A DNA stretch of 64,000 nt, taken from Capsulimonadaceae bacterium (GTDB lineage Bacteria > Armatimonadota > Armatimonadia > Armatimonadales > Capsulimonadaceae). A model generated the notes under the pieces. It saw only the letters and a list, made by a program, of their open reading frames with translations, ran no database searches and was not told the origin of the DNA. Made by a program: the position numbers and the translations under genes. Location of the stretch: contig JARLGU010000021.1 of NCBI GenBank assembly GCA_031292625.1, forward strand, positions 44,682-108,681, in the 5' to 3' direction. The first letter of the stretch is position 1. Each line of letters begins with the position of its first letter. Shown here piece after piece: positions 1 to 10,869 of this stretch.

Positions 1-20
1 CGTCAACTGGGATCGTCCTA

Positions 21-1076
21 GTGAGTGTATACGTTTCCAAGATAAGCTTCCTTCCTCGACGAAAACCTGTGCTCCCGCGAGATGATTGCCCATTGTACAT
101 TGCGTATCATGCGAAATGCGGCTGGTATAATGCCAATAACATTGCGTATTCTGCTACACAGTCATCTCAGACGCTTACGATAACAAGACCGGACACAAGA
201 TTCATGTACGATGTCCCTGAACAAGCGATCCTTGCGTTTGAGCGCATACACGGCCTGCGAGTTACCGTTCACGACCTCACCGGCTCGCTATGGGCCTTTC
301 TAGCGCCTGACCGGCACGCCCATAAGAATCCGCTCTGCGGCGCTGTCAAGATGCGCGATGGCGGATTTTACTGCTCTCAGTTGGAAGTCGACGAGCTGCG
401 CACGGAGTTACCGCTGTTTCCGGAAGGCCGGTATCACATCTGCCACGCCGGTCTTGTTGAATGGGTCGTACCGGTATTCCAGGAGACAAAATTGGCCTGG
501 GTGCTTTTCGCCGGCGCGCGTATCCCCGGTCAGACGATCGCGGGCGCGCTCCGAATGGGACGGTGGAAAGGAAGCGACGCTCCGTGGCCATCGAGCGCAA
601 GCCTTCCCGAGCAAATCGAGCGCGCGGAAGCAGACGACATTCTTGAGCATCTTCGTCAACTAGCGGCCCGGCTCTCCCAATGGGCAACGGAACTTCAGCA
701 GGAACGGGATCGGCATGAACGAAGCCGCGCCTTCGCTCCGCATTTCGACCAGGAGCAGGATCGTAGCGTACTCATTCGCCGGGTTATCGCGATGATGCAT
801 ACGGACCATGTGTCGCTCAAGGATCTTGCCGGAAAACTTTCCTTGAGCGAGAGCCGGACGAGCCACCTTGTCAAGGAGACTTGCGGGGCGACGTTTCAGG
901 ACCTGCTAATTGACGCCCGCATTAAGACCGCGATGGGCTTGCTCAGGACTTCGAGCATGCCGGTCGTGGATGTCGCCGCGTACAGCGGGTTTCGCGACAT
1001 TGCGCACTTCCACCGCATTTTCCGCCGCATTACCGGACTTTCGCCCGGCCGCTACCGCGCGCAACGATCGACGTGA
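21..1076 (+). CDS. AraC-family transcriptional regulator with PocR-like sensory domain (true start may be the internal ATG at 204)
   Basis: Cys-containing N-terminal domain (NPLCGAVKMRDGG..C....YHICHAGLVEWVVPV) resembles PocR; C-terminal double HTH ...LSESRTSHLVKETCGATFQDLLIDARIKTAMGLL...DVAAYSGFRDIAHFHRIFRRITGLSPGRYR is AraC/XylS. Confidence 0.85.
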   Translation: MSVYVSKISFLPRRKPVLPRDDCPLYIAYHAKCGWYNANNIAYSATQSSQTLTITRPDTRFMYDVPEQAILAFERIHGLRVTVHDLTGSLWAFLAPDRHAHKNPLCGAVKMRDGGFYCSQLEVDELRTELPLFPEGRYHICHAGLVEWVVPVFQETKLAWVLFAGARIPGQTIAGALRMGRWKGSDAPWPSSASLPEQIERAEADDILEHLRQLAARLSQWATELQQERDRHERSRAFAPHFDQEQDRSVLIRRVIAMMHTDHVSLKDLAGKLSLSESRTSHLVKETCGATFQDLLIDARIKTAMGLLRTSSMPVVDVAAYSGFRDIAHFHRIFRRITGLSPGRYRAQRST

Positions 1077-1145
1077 CGCCGGGCTGCTTAGAACGCGCAA
1101 AAGAAACGCTATCGACAAGCATCGGAAAGTCGGCAAACAAACTTC

Positions 1146-1206
1146 TTGACACCCGAATATTTCAGTGGTATCATATGGATAGACGTTCATGTGCTACACC
1201 ATATGA
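1146..1206 (+). promoter_or_regulatory. Sigma70-like promoter TTGACA-17-TATCAT (extended -10 TGG) with 8-bp inverted repeat TCATATGG/CCATATGA overlapping the -10
   Basis: TTGACA 1146-1151, TATCAT 1169-1174, arms 1171-1178 and 1199-1206; upstream of DUF1559 gene 1318. Confidence 0.6.
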
Positions 1207-1317
1207 CATCCCGTCCAATCAGCGAGCCTCTCGTAGCTGGTCGCATAGACTGAAGTTCCATAGAGATCATCTTGGCGGAGCAACTCCCAGAAAACTCGGC
1301 CAGAGGAGACATCCAAA

Positions 1318-2103
1318 ATGAAACGACGCCACGGATTTACATTGATTGAGCTACTCGTCGTAATCGCAATTATTGCGATACTTGCCGCAATTCTTTTTCC
1401 TGTATTTGCAACAGCCCGGGAAAAGGCGCGGCAGAGCGCTTGCTCAAGCAACCTCAAGCAGGTTGGATTAGCATTTGCCCAATACTGCCAGGACTTCGAC
1501 GAAACGACGCCCTACTGTCCGTATGATGGAAGTCGCGAGATTCCCGCGTTCCATGCGTTTCCCTACCAATATGGCATCTCCCTGGGTTCCCAGCTCTATC
1601 CCTACACAAAGAGTCTCCAAGTATGGCGGTGCCCGAGCGACAGCGTCGATACGGGCGGCGTCCACAGCTATCTAGACAGCGCCAACGACAACTCGTGTTA
1701 CGGTTGCAATGGAGGTTTGGACAATCCCAGCTATCTCTACAATATGTACTTTCTTGAGCTATCGATGCCCAACACGACGGATGGGAGTACATGCTATGAG
1801 GTACCTCTTCAGCTAAGCCAGCTACAGACGCCTGGCAACGACGGAATCGTTTTCGGCGGCTGGAACAATACTTGGTTCTCCGACAACAACGGAACCTGGA
1901 CGAGACTTGAGGGCTATCCAACCGCGACAACGCCACAGTTACAGGCCGGTCACAGCAACGGCTGCAACGCACTATTTGCCGACACGCATGTCAAGTGGAT
2001 CGCAGGCAACGTCCTGCAAACGAATCAGGTCAAGGAAACAACGACTTGCGGCAACAAAGCGATACGCTCGTTCGGTGTATGCTCGACCATATTCCACGAG
2101 TAG
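1318..2103 (+). CDS. DUF1559-type pseudopilin-like protein (prepilin N-terminal cleavage/methylation motif)
   Basis: [39 protein letters not shown]-terminus; C-terminal [10 protein letters not shown] motif. Confidence 0.92.
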   Translation: MKRRHGFTLIELLVVIAIIAILAAILFPVFATAREKARQSACSSNLKQVGLAFAQYCQDFDETTPYCPYDGSREIPAFHAFPYQYGISLGSQLYPYTKSLQVWRCPSDSVDTGGVHSYLDSANDNSCYGCNGGLDNPSYLYNMYFLELSMPNTTDGSTCYEVPLQLSQLQTPGNDGIVFGGWNNTWFSDNNGTWTRLEGYPTATTPQLQAGHSNGCNALFADTHVKWIAGNVLQTNQVKETTTCGNKAIRSFGVCSTIFHE

Positions 2104-2207
2104 AATGAATCCATGTCCGGGCGATATCGCGGACCGCGGAAGAGGGGGTGGGAGCAACTTACCATAAAGTGCGCAACCGGGGCCGGATACACCGGCAATA
2201 ATCCTGC

Positions 2208-2236
2208 TTGACAAGGCCTGCATTCAGTGCTACGAT
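2208..2236 (+). promoter_or_regulatory. Promoter TTGACA-17-TACGAT upstream of second DUF1559 gene
   Basis: TTGACA 2208-2213, TACGAT 2231-2236; shares TTCAGTG just before the -10 with the 1146 promoter. Confidence 0.5.
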
Positions 2237-2374
2237 ACCAATAGTCATATGCTATGAGACGCCATGTGACTTCTGCGAACGATCGCTGAATTGGCGGCGA
2301 CCGAATGCTTTCCGCCAGAGTGCACGTGAAGGACTGGCGATGCGGAACAAGGTCGCGCGAGGAGGGTTAACTCA

Positions 2375-3178
2375 ATGGCACGCTATCGAGGTTTCACGCT
2401 CATAGAGCTGCTCGTCGTGATCGCAATCATAGCGATTCTCGCTGCAATACTGTTTCCTGTATTCGCAACGGCGCGCGAAAAGGCGCGGCAAGCGACGTGT
2501 GCGAGCAACCTGAAGCAGATTGGCATCGCGTATGTCCAGTACTGCCAGGACTTTGACGAAGGTACGCCCTATTGTCCCTATGACCCAAACCGCGTAACGC
2601 CGGCGTTTGCCGCGGCCCCGTTCAATTACGGTATATCGCTCGGCTGCCAGCTTTACCCTTATACGAAGAGCACACAAGTGTGGCGGTGTCCGAGCGACAC
2701 CGTTAACGCGAATCCCATGGTGCACTCGTACCTGAACTCATCCGGCGATCAGGCCGGCGGATGCTGGGGTTGTTACGGCGGATTGGACAATCCGAGCTAC
2801 ATTTACAATATTTACTTTTTAGAACTCTCGCCAACCGGGGCCTCGGAAACCACGAACCCAATATCGGAGAAGCCACTCATGGTTTCGCAGTTGTCCACTC
2901 CCGCCCTCGACGGCGTCGTGTTCGGCGCTTGGAGCGGTTGGTGGTTTAACGACTATATCGGCGGCTGGGCTCGTCTGGAAGGATTTCCGACGGCAACCTC
3001 GCCCGCGCTTCAGGCGGGACACAACTACGGCTGTGAAGCGCTGTTCGCGGACGGACATGTCAAATGGGTGCCAGGAAGCGTCTTGGCGACCAATTCCGCG
3101 CTTGAGGCATCCGCCGCATGCGGCAAGAATACGCCGCAGCGCGCAACCGGCGTTTGCCCGACTCTATTTCACGAATAA
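2375..3178 (+). CDS. DUF1559-type pseudopilin-like protein (tandem paralogue of 1318..2103)
   Basis: [33 protein letters not shown]; extensive similarity to the preceding ORF ([37 protein letters not shown]). Confidence 0.92.
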   Translation: MARYRGFTLIELLVVIAIIAILAAILFPVFATAREKARQATCASNLKQIGIAYVQYCQDFDEGTPYCPYDPNRVTPAFAAAPFNYGISLGCQLYPYTKSTQVWRCPSDTVNANPMVHSYLNSSGDQAGGCWGCYGGLDNPSYIYNIYFLELSPTGASETTNPISEKPLMVSQLSTPALDGVVFGAWSGWWFNDYIGGWARLEGFPTATSPALQAGHNYGCEALFADGHVKWVPGSVLATNSALEASAACGKNTPQRATGVCPTLFHE

Positions 3179-3245
3179 TGCGTCCGCACTCGACCAACTC
3201 TCCTTGGCGGTCGTCGTGCCATTGCGAACGCATACGGAGAGACAA

Positions 3246-4613
3246 TTGAGCAAATCATGTATCGCGGCTTGTGTGGCGCTCCTTTGCGCCGCCCTTCCAG
3301 CAATGGCGGCGGCAGCCCCTAAATCGCTCGTCGGAAGCGTCATCTGCGGCTATCAGGGCTGGCAATGCTGTCCAGGCGATCCAGCCAATTCGGGCTGGAC
3401 TCATTGGGCGATCAGCAGGGAGATCACGCCATCCTCGGTCAACTTCGACTTCTGGCCGGATATGTCCTATTTTGACGGCTGCCCGCAATACCCTGCGGGA
3501 CAGTTCAAGTACCCCAATGGCAAGCAGGCGACGCTTTATAGCCCGGTCGATGCACTCTCCGTGAATGCTCAGTTCCGCATGATGGCCAAGCACGGGATTG
3601 ACGGCGTCGCCCTCCAGTGCTTTGCAGGCGGTCTCGACAAGCCTGACGGTGGAGGAGGCTGGACCCCAGGTCGCGACAAGCGCTTCGCTCTTGTACTTGC
3701 CAACGTCAAGGCAGCCGCCGAAGCCAACAACCGCGTCTGGTGCATGGAATATGATCTTTCGGGCGTCCCCGCGGAGAATATCATCCCGGTCGTCACCCGC
3801 CACTGGACATTTCTAGTCGATTCCGGCATCACCAGCAGCCCAGCCTACCTACGCCAAAACGGCCTCCCCGTACTCCTGGTATTCGGCTATTTCGCCAACG
3901 CCAAGAGCCACGCGGTGGAATATCCCGCCGGTCCGAACCCGATCGGTTCCCAATTGGTCGATTGGTTTCACCGGGACGGCAAATACAAGGCGTTCTTCGT
4001 CGCGTCAGGGCAGTGGAGTTTTCCGGCCGTTAACGACCCGGACTACATCGCTATGATGAAGAAGCCCGACGGGCTCCAGGGCTGGGAGGCGGGCAACAAT
4101 CCGCCGTGGAACAGCTACGCCGCACAGGCAAAGTTTTGCCGGGAAAACCACCAGGTGTGGCTACCCGAGATATTTCCAGGCTTTCATTGGTTCAACCTCA
4201 TGGCGAACACGCACAAAGACAAGGGCGCAAAAGTATTCATCGATCGCGACGGCGGCAGGTTTCTATGGCGGCAGTTCCATGAAGCGTCGCTCCTCGGAGC
4301 GCAAACGGCGTTTGTCGGGATGTTCGACGAATTCGATGAAGGAACGGCCATTCAGCCAGCAACGACAACGCCGCCGTCCGGCCAGCCGCCGGCGGCCTGG
4401 CATGACGTTGCGCAGGGCACGCCGGGCGAAGCGCCTCTGACGCCTCCTTGGTGGAGCGTAAATCCGAATGGAGCGCAGTTTGACGATTTCGGTCAGGCGC
4501 TTCCGACCGACTGGTATCTGCGCCTGACGGGTTGCGCGACGTCCTATATCGCCGCCGGCAAGCCCGTACCGGAAGCAATCCCAATCCAGCCAAGCGCTGC
4601 TACGAGCAGGTAA
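3246..4613 (+). CDS. Secreted glycoside hydrolase, GH71/GH99-like (TTG start preferred to ORF-track start 3033)
   Basis: Signal peptide SKSCIAACVALLCAALPAMAAAA; GYQGWQCCPGD...W.HW...GIDGVALQCFAGG...VWCMEYDLSG...WLPEIFPGFHW; 3033 start overlaps the upstream CDS. Confidence 0.7.
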   Translation: MSKSCIAACVALLCAALPAMAAAAPKSLVGSVICGYQGWQCCPGDPANSGWTHWAISREITPSSVNFDFWPDMSYFDGCPQYPAGQFKYPNGKQATLYSPVDALSVNAQFRMMAKHGIDGVALQCFAGGLDKPDGGGGWTPGRDKRFALVLANVKAAAEANNRVWCMEYDLSGVPAENIIPVVTRHWTFLVDSGITSSPAYLRQNGLPVLLVFGYFANAKSHAVEYPAGPNPIGSQLVDWFHRDGKYKAFFVASGQWSFPAVNDPDYIAMMKKPDGLQGWEAGNNPPWNSYAAQAKFCRENHQVWLPEIFPGFHWFNLMANTHKDKGAKVFIDRDGGRFLWRQFHEASLLGAQTAFVGMFDEFDEGTAIQPATTTPPSGQPPAAWHDVAQGTPGEAPLTPPWWSVNPNGAQFDDFGQALPTDWYLRLTGCATSYIAAGKPVPEAIPIQPSAATSR

Positions 4614-4624
4614 AGTGGGTCGTA

Positions 4625-5866
4625 ATGGAGAACTATCAGCAAGGACGCAACAAGGTGGCGTACAGAGAGATTAACTTGCGCGAACAAGAAATTCAACATG
4701 TGCCAATCGCCGTCTACAGACGGATCGAGCAGGATCTCAGATCCAAAGTGCGCTCTGGCGCATGGCGCGCGGGAACGCTGATCCCAAGCCGCAAGGCGTT
4801 ATCCCGGGAATACGGCGTCGATCTACGAACCGTGCAGCGCGCGATCGGGCTGTTGCTTGACGACGGAACGCTGTCGGCGGAGAACGGACGCGGGACGTTT
4901 GTCACGGATCAATCCACCGGCAATCCGCGGCTCAGCGGTTGGCTTGAGTCGAAGGACGTCCGCACGATCGGTTTGATTGTTGACCACATTGGAACCACGG
5001 CTGAGCATGGCGCTCGGGCAATCACGCAGTCGATCCACTCGGCGGTTCGCGCGTTCTCGTCGAACTACCGTATCATCACGTTTGAAACAATCGATGCAAC
5101 CGTTGAGGAAGCGGCGGCGCACGAGGCGGACGCGCTCGGACTCGTCGAGCACCAAGGGTTGGCTGGCGCGATCGTGTGGCACTCTGGAAGCAGCCAGACA
5201 ATCCCGATCATGCGCCGGATCCTGCAGCACCGGATCCCCATGGTCCTCATCGACCGCCTTCCGCCAGGCCTGAACTGCGACTTCGTCGGCATTGACAATA
5301 TCTTCAGCGCGCGAGAAGCCACCGAGTATCTTCTGTCGCTCAGGCACCGGCGGATCGCATTCCTTGCGCCAGCCGACCCGATTTCCAGCCTGGACGACCG
5401 CCTGGAAGGCTACAAAATGGCCATCGAGCGAGCCGGACTGACAGTCGATGAAAATCTGGTGTTCCGTCCGCCGCTCAACGAGAGCTTAGTGCTGGACAAA
5501 TTGAAGGTTCAGTTCGACCAGATTGTAACACGCATCCAGACCATGGCGGAGCCGCCGACGGCGATCTTTGCGGCAAACGACGTGCTCGCGCAGCATACGG
5601 TCAATGCTCTGGAGGCAGCTGGTCTCAAGGTTCCCGATTCGATCAGCGTCATTGGAATGGACGACATCGAGCGCTTCTCCCCCCGGCCGCCGTTTCTGAC
5701 CAGCATGCGCCAGCCGTTCGACATGATTGGCGAACGCGCCGCGCGCATCCTGCTCGAACGCATGGAATGCCATCCCGACGCCAACGACCCCTTCCCATCG
5801 TTCCGGCAAATCCTGCTGCCTACGAAACTCGTCGAGCGCAAATCCTGCCGCGCGTATACGGAGTAG
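4625..5866 (+). CDS. GntR-type DNA-binding domain fused to LacI-type periplasmic binding domain, transcriptional regulator
   Basis: YRRIEQDLRSKVRSGAWRAGTLIPSRKALSREYGVDLRTVQRAIGLLLDDGTL + TIGLIVDHIG...DFVGIDN...HRRIAFLA...VIGMDDIERF; ATG at 4625 in-frame inside the 4532 ORF. Confidence 0.9.
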   Translation: MENYQQGRNKVAYREINLREQEIQHVPIAVYRRIEQDLRSKVRSGAWRAGTLIPSRKALSREYGVDLRTVQRAIGLLLDDGTLSAENGRGTFVTDQSTGNPRLSGWLESKDVRTIGLIVDHIGTTAEHGARAITQSIHSAVRAFSSNYRIITFETIDATVEEAAAHEADALGLVEHQGLAGAIVWHSGSSQTIPIMRRILQHRIPMVLIDRLPPGLNCDFVGIDNIFSAREATEYLLSLRHRRIAFLAPADPISSLDDRLEGYKMAIERAGLTVDENLVFRPPLNESLVLDKLKVQFDQIVTRIQTMAEPPTAIFAANDVLAQHTVNALEAAGLKVPDSISVIGMDDIERFSPRPPFLTSMRQPFDMIGERAARILLERMECHPDANDPFPSFRQILLPTKLVERKSCRAYTE

Positions 5867-5869
5867 AGG

Positions 5870-7282
5870 CTAGCGGACGCCCGTAACCGGCGATGCCGCG
5901 AAATCGCCCAGCCACGCGCCGCGAGCGATCAGTTCCGTCTGCAGGCAGCGCACGTCGAGGTTTCGCGGGCTTTTCCCCTCCCTGAGCGCCAACGCAGCCG
6001 CCGTGCCTGCGGCCTCGCCCATGGCAATCGTGTTCGCCATGCACCGCACGGCCGAGAGAGCTTCGTGGGTGGCGCTCAAGCACCGGCCCGCGACGAGCAG
6101 GTTGTCGACGTTCAGCGGGACCAATGAGCGATATGGGATCGTCCAGTAGCGCCCACCGTAAAACTCTCCTGGCAGAAACCGCGTCCCGTCTCCCGTCGGG
6201 CTGTGAATATCGATGGGATAGGAACCGCAAACGACCGTATCGTCGAACTTGCGGAACGATACGATATCGTTCTCGTTCAGCACATACTCGCCGACGATCC
6301 GCCGCGTCTCCCGCACGCCAATTTTGCCTGCCGTCCAAGATATGAAGGCGTTTTCGAAGCCGGGCACATGCGGTTTCAGGAAGCGCTCAAGAAACTCCCA
6401 CGCCTGCGTGCGGCCTTCGATTTCCGCTTCCGTCAGCGACTTCGCGTCGGAGCCGTCGTAGCCAAGGATCCTGGTGACGTTAAACGCCCGCTCCCCGATC
6501 CGGTTCGCGGAGCCCCAACTCCCGCTCAGATCCGTCCGTCGCGGGTTCCGAAAGTGCTCCGATTCAGAGACTTTAATGTACTCTCTGACCATGCGATCAT
6601 AGCCGCCCCACTCTTCGTAGCGCGTCGTATCGATGTTGCCGACTGCAAACATCAGCGTCATCGACTGCATCTTGCCGTCTTCGCGCCGGCCTTTCTCCAT
6701 CGGCGCCCCCGCCGATTCCGCAAGATCGCCGTCGCCCGTAGCGTCGATGAAGATCTTCGCGGCGAGCGCCCTGCGCCCCGCTTTTCCCTCGACAACCGCG
6801 TGGGTGATCGTGCCTTCCGAAGTCACCGCGCGCGCAAAAAGCGTGTGCAGGCGCAAGCTGACTTTGGCCTCCGCAAGCATCTCGATAATGAGCAACTTCA
6901 AGCGTTCCGGATCGACGTTTACACAGGTGCTGCGCGAGACATCGCCCATCGCGGCCCCGAGCGCCTTGAGCCGATTGAACATCTCGGACGCAATGCCGTA
7001 TACCACCTGCTTTTCGCCATCATGAAAGCCCAAAAGCGGCAACCCGCTCACAAGCGTCCCTCCCGGATACCCGGCCGGATCGACAATTAGCGTCTTCGCG
7101 CCCAGACGCGCCGCCGCGAGCGCCGCCCCGATCCCAGCACTGCCCGAGCCAAGAACCAGCACATCGACGGCCTCTTCGACAGGCGTCGAGAGCGTCTCCA
7201 ACACAACATTCGATTGATCGTTCTGCATTATGAATATCTTTCTACGATCCGCGAGTAGCCGCCGGATCGTGTGTATTGACAC
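5870..7282 (-). CDS. FAD-dependent oxidoreductase
   Basis: VLVLGSGSAGIGAALAAARLGAKTLIVDPAGYPGGTLVSGLPLLGF and IFIDATGDGDLAESAGAP motifs; probable start near 7228. Confidence 0.9.
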   Translation of the reverse strand: MSIHTIRRLLADRRKIFIMQNDQSNVVLETLSTPVEEAVDVLVLGSGSAGIGAALAAARLGAKTLIVDPAGYPGGTLVSGLPLLGFHDGEKQVVYGIASEMFNRLKALGAAMGDVSRSTCVNVDPERLKLLIIEMLAEAKVSLRLHTLFARAVTSEGTITHAVVEGKAGRRALAAKIFIDATGDGDLAESAGAPMEKGRREDGKMQSMTLMFAVGNIDTTRYEEWGGYDRMVREYIKVSESEHFRNPRRTDLSGSWGSANRIGERAFNVTRILGYDGSDAKSLTEAEIEGRTQAWEFLERFLKPHVPGFENAFISWTAGKIGVRETRRIVGEYVLNENDIVSFRKFDDTVVCGSYPIDIHSPTGDGTRFLPGEFYGGRYWTIPYRSLVPLNVDNLLVAGRCLSATHEALSAVRCMANTIAMGEAAGTAAALALREGKSPRNLDVRCLQTELIARGAWLGDFAASPVTGVR

Positions 7283-7292
7283 TTTGATAAGC

Positions 7293-8063
7293 CTAGATCT
7301 TGCTCCGGCTCCTAAACTCCGACGGGCTCACCCCAAATCGCTGCTTAAAGAGCCTGCTCAAATAGAACGCAGACCGATAGCCGCATTTGTGCGCGATAAC
7401 GTCGAGCACGTTATCTGTCTCTACCAGCATGGTTCGCGCATGTTGCAGGCGAATGGCCTCAACGTACTCACGCGGCGTCTGCCCCATCGCGGCATGAAAG
7501 CGCCGCACGAGTTGAACCGGGCTCAGCGAAGCGCCGGCCGCGACTTCGCGCAGAGCCACGCCCTCAAGCGCGCGCTCGCGAAGCTTCCGTGAGACATCCG
7601 CGACGAGCGAGTCGCCCGTCTGCCCGCCGCGTTGCCGGCAGTCCGAGTCGCAAAGGAAGATAATGTCCCGCACGAAGTGCGCCACGCGCGCCAATCGCGC
7701 TGGCGCAATGCTAGACGCTTCCCTGCGCAAATAGGTGAACGTGTTATTCAGCCTGTCCAAATCCGCAACCAAGGCAGCCGTGCACGTCTCGCTCTCCTGA
7801 GGAGGGTAAAGCGAGAATTCCACAAAGTGAAAGGACAGCGGCGTGAGGACTCTGCGTTCCATCGCCACGCCAGGCGGGCAAAGCACGACATCGCCGAGTC
7901 CGGCGACGCCGGACAGGTTCCCCATGTGGTACTCGAAGCGCCCCGACTCGGCGACCAGCACCGCCCAATTCTGGTATGTATCCACCGGCAGCCTAAAACT
8001 CGAGGCGGCCGCATTGTAGGAGTGGGAAATAGCGGTCAGGGATTCAATGGAAGCAAAGCGCAA
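7293..8063 (-). CDS. AraC-family transcriptional regulator
   Basis: C-terminal VALREVAAGASLSPVQLVRRFHAAMGQTPREYVEAIRLQHARTML...VIAHKCGYRSAFYLSRLFKQRFGVSPSEFR. Confidence 0.9.
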   Translation of the reverse strand: MRFASIESLTAISHSYNAAASSFRLPVDTYQNWAVLVAESGRFEYHMGNLSGVAGLGDVVLCPPGVAMERRVLTPLSFHFVEFSLYPPQESETCTAALVADLDRLNNTFTYLRREASSIAPARLARVAHFVRDIIFLCDSDCRQRGGQTGDSLVADVSRKLRERALEGVALREVAAGASLSPVQLVRRFHAAMGQTPREYVEAIRLQHARTMLVETDNVLDVIAHKCGYRSAFYLSRLFKQRFGVSPSEFRSRSKI

Positions 8064-8290
8064 GCACGTATACTCCTTACTGAAATTATAGATATGTGAG
8101 CGATAGAAAACTGCATGTATCGTCTCGCAGACGCCTCACGCGGCAAAACCATTATACGTCCTAAATCACCTAACAATACGCGTGATTTGAGCAAATATTG
8201 AATTCACTTATTCCCAGGGGTAAAAATGATATATTCGGATATGCATCGTGTGCAACTACGGCATGACCGCCTCGCAATTCCTATATCGGC

Positions 8291-8341
8291 CGAAAAAAAC
8301 AGAGCCCCTCGGGCGCCGCAACGTTGGGACCTCCGGGGCTT
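8291..8341 (-). terminator. Possible intrinsic terminator of the 8356 reductase gene
   Basis: Minus strand AGCCCCGGAGG...GAGGGGCTCTGTTTTTTT (outer GC stem, long loop, T-tract). Confidence 0.45.
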
Positions 8342-8355
8342 CTACGCCATTCCCG

Positions 8356-9267
8356 TCAGTTCACGATAAGCACGATCTTGCCGCCAGCGTGGCCGCTCTC
8401 GCTCAGTTCGTGCGCCTTTGCGGCGTCCTCAAGCGCAAACGTTCGGGCAATTTGAACGCGGACCGTGCCGTCGACCACGAGATGAGCGAGACGTTCAAGA
8501 GCGCTTGCGGAACGGGTCGCCGGAGTGCCAGCCGAAAACGCGATACCCAGCTCAAACGCCTGCGGATCCGCGATGGTTACAATGCGCTCTTTACCCCCGC
8601 GCAGTTCTATCAACGCCGGGAGAGCTCCCTTCCCTGCCGCGTCAATTGCGGCGTCGACGCCCTGCGGAGCCAGCGCTCGAACGCTTTCGACCAGCCCGTC
8701 GCCATAAACCACGGCGATCGCCCCAAGCGACGTCACATAGTCGCGGTTCGCGGCGCTCGCGGCGCCGATCACGGTCACGCCGCGTTCGACGGCTAGCTGA
8801 ACCGCAACAGCGCCGACGCCGCCCGATGCGCCGAAAATCAGCAGTGTTTCGCCCTTTGCCGCGCCGACCGCATTCAGCGCGCGTTCTGCCGTTTCGCCAA
8901 TTACGGGGATCGCCGCCGCTAGCGTCCAACTGAGATCAGACGGCTTGATCGCAAACTTGCTTACGAGCGCCAGTTCAGCGTACGATCCTGTGTCGGCCCA
9001 TCCGAGAACCGCGTCGCCAACCGAAACGCCGTCGACGCCGGGGCCGATCTCGTCGACCACGCCGGCAACATCAGTGCCAATTCCGGCCGGCAGCTTTAGC
9101 GCGATATATCCCTTCATTTCGCCGGACCTTACCTTCGCATCGAACGGATTTACTCCCGCCGCCGCAACACGCACGCGGACCTGCCCGGATCCAGGATGCG
9201 GATCGTCCGCCTCGACAAGTCGCAACACATCTGGAGCCCCATACTCGCTAAACTGGATAGCCTTCAT
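8356..9267 (-). CDS. NADP-dependent zinc-independent alcohol dehydrogenase / quinone oxidoreductase (MDR family)
   Basis: MKAIQFSEYGAPDVLRLVEADDPHPGSGQVRVRVAAAGVNPFDAKVRSG...LLIFGASGGVGAVAVQLA; start refined from 9369. Confidence 0.9.
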   Translation of the reverse strand: MKAIQFSEYGAPDVLRLVEADDPHPGSGQVRVRVAAAGVNPFDAKVRSGEMKGYIALKLPAGIGTDVAGVVDEIGPGVDGVSVGDAVLGWADTGSYAELALVSKFAIKPSDLSWTLAAAIPVIGETAERALNAVGAAKGETLLIFGASGGVGAVAVQLAVERGVTVIGAASAANRDYVTSLGAIAVVYGDGLVESVRALAPQGVDAAIDAAGKGALPALIELRGGKERIVTIADPQAFELGIAFSAGTPATRSASALERLAHLVVDGTVRVQIARTFALEDAAKAHELSESGHAGGKIVLIVN

Positions 9268-9396
9268 GCTTTCTCCTTCTTTCTCCCTGAGCGTAAAAGT
9301 TTTCGTCATACGAGAAACCATAGACATACCCATATCGATGCACAAACAAAAACCCCGCTCATCGACCAATCAGGTACACTGATCGCCTGGATAATC

Positions 9397-10794
9397 ATGG
9401 AAATTCCCGACGACGAAATGCAGGTCTGCCTCAGCGTTCTTCAGCGTATCGCAAACGCAAGGTGCACAATTCAGCGCAGCGAGCGGTTCAACACGCTGAT
9501 CTCAAAGGTCTACCGCGAGGGCAAACGCTACGACCAGCAAGAGCTAGACCGCCGTCAGAGGGCAGCCGACCGCGAGGTGCAGGCGACCACGGGCATGGTT
9601 CAGATCCAGCGCGACGCGGTTAGTCCGGCCGCGCTCCCGGCCCCGGATGCTCAAACGGACGCCCCTCCGCCGGTGCGCGTGCTGAACCAGCCAGAGGCGT
9701 GCTATATCTGCAAGGCCGAGTTTACCGAAGTCCACTTTTTCTATCACCTGCTCTGCCCAAAATGCGCTGAATATAACTACCGGATGCGCAGTCTTTCCTC
9801 GGATCTGAGCGGCCGGACCGCAATGGTCACGGGCGGCCGCGTTAAGATCGGGCACCAGACGGTCCTGCGGCTTCTTCGAGACGGCGCGAACGTCATCGTC
9901 ACGACGCGTTTCCCGCATGCGGCCGCCAAGCGCCTCTACGCCGAACCGGACTCCGCCAATTGGCGCGACCGCGTCCGCGTCTTCGGTCTCGACCTGCGCA
10001 ACATTCCCACCGTTGAGCTCTTTGCGCAACACCTGTTGGACACGGAGCCATCGATCGACATCCTGATCCACAACGCGGCGCAAACAATCCGGCGACCGCG
10101 CGGGTTCTACAACGAACTCGTCGCGCAGGAGCAGAATCCTCAGGCGTTCCTGCCTGCCGAAGTGCGCCGGCTGGTCGCCAAGGACGCGCCGTCCACGCTC
10201 GCAATCTCCGATAGCTCAACCCTGCTGCCATCGGTCATGCCGACGGTCACCGACGTCCTCCCGGCGGATGCCTTCCACGACAATGAAGAGTTGGCCGATC
10301 AGCGGTCGGAGAACAGTTGGCGATTGAAGCTTGACGACGTGGGACCACAGGAGATGCTCGAGGTGCAGCTTGTCAACTCGGTCGCGCCGTTCTTGCTGAA
10401 CAGCCGCCTCAAGCCGCTCATGATGCGCGCCCCGTTCGAGCGCCGCTTTATCGTAAACGTCAGCGCGATGGAAGGCCAATTCGCGCGCCGCAAGACGATC
10501 TACCACCCGCACACGAACATGGCGAAGGCCGCGCTGAACATGATGACCCGCACATCCGGCGACGATTACGCCCGTGACCACATCTACATGACGAGCGTCG
10601 ATACAGGCTGGGTCACCGACGAAAACCCCGGCCCGCGCCGCATGCGCAAGCAGCAAGAGACCGGCTTCTTCGCTCCCCTAGACATCATCGACGGCATGGC
10701 CCGCATCTACCATCCCATCGCCGCCGGCATCAACGAGCCCGCGGAGCCGTTCTACGGCGTGTTTTTGAAGGACTACGCCGTAACGCCGTGGTAA
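9397..10794 (+). CDS. SDR-family oxidoreductase with N-terminal cysteine-motif region
   Basis: CYICKAEFTEVHFFYHLLCPKCAEYNYRMR then GRTAMVTGGRVKIGHQTVLRLLRDGANVIVTTRFP...YHPHTNMAKAALNMMTRT. Confidence 0.8.
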   Translation: MEIPDDEMQVCLSVLQRIANARCTIQRSERFNTLISKVYREGKRYDQQELDRRQRAADREVQATTGMVQIQRDAVSPAALPAPDAQTDAPPPVRVLNQPEACYICKAEFTEVHFFYHLLCPKCAEYNYRMRSLSSDLSGRTAMVTGGRVKIGHQTVLRLLRDGANVIVTTRFPHAAAKRLYAEPDSANWRDRVRVFGLDLRNIPTVELFAQHLLDTEPSIDILIHNAAQTIRRPRGFYNELVAQEQNPQAFLPAEVRRLVAKDAPSTLAISDSSTLLPSVMPTVTDVLPADAFHDNEELADQRSENSWRLKLDDVGPQEMLEVQLVNSVAPFLLNSRLKPLMMRAPFERRFIVNVSAMEGQFARRKTIYHPHTNMAKAALNMMTRTSGDDYARDHIYMTSVDTGWVTDENPGPRRMRKQQETGFFAPLDIIDGMARIYHPIAAGINEPAEPFYGVFLKDYAVTPW

Positions 10795-10869
10795 TAGGAC
10801 GCTAGATGCTCGCGCCTATGGCGCGCCACGAATCTCGTTTTGCAAGCCAAACTTCTAATGAGGTAAGTT

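Noticed and set aside
6203-7090. 295-aa + ORF
   Set aside because: Antisense to the FAD-dependent oxidoreductase with canonical motifs.
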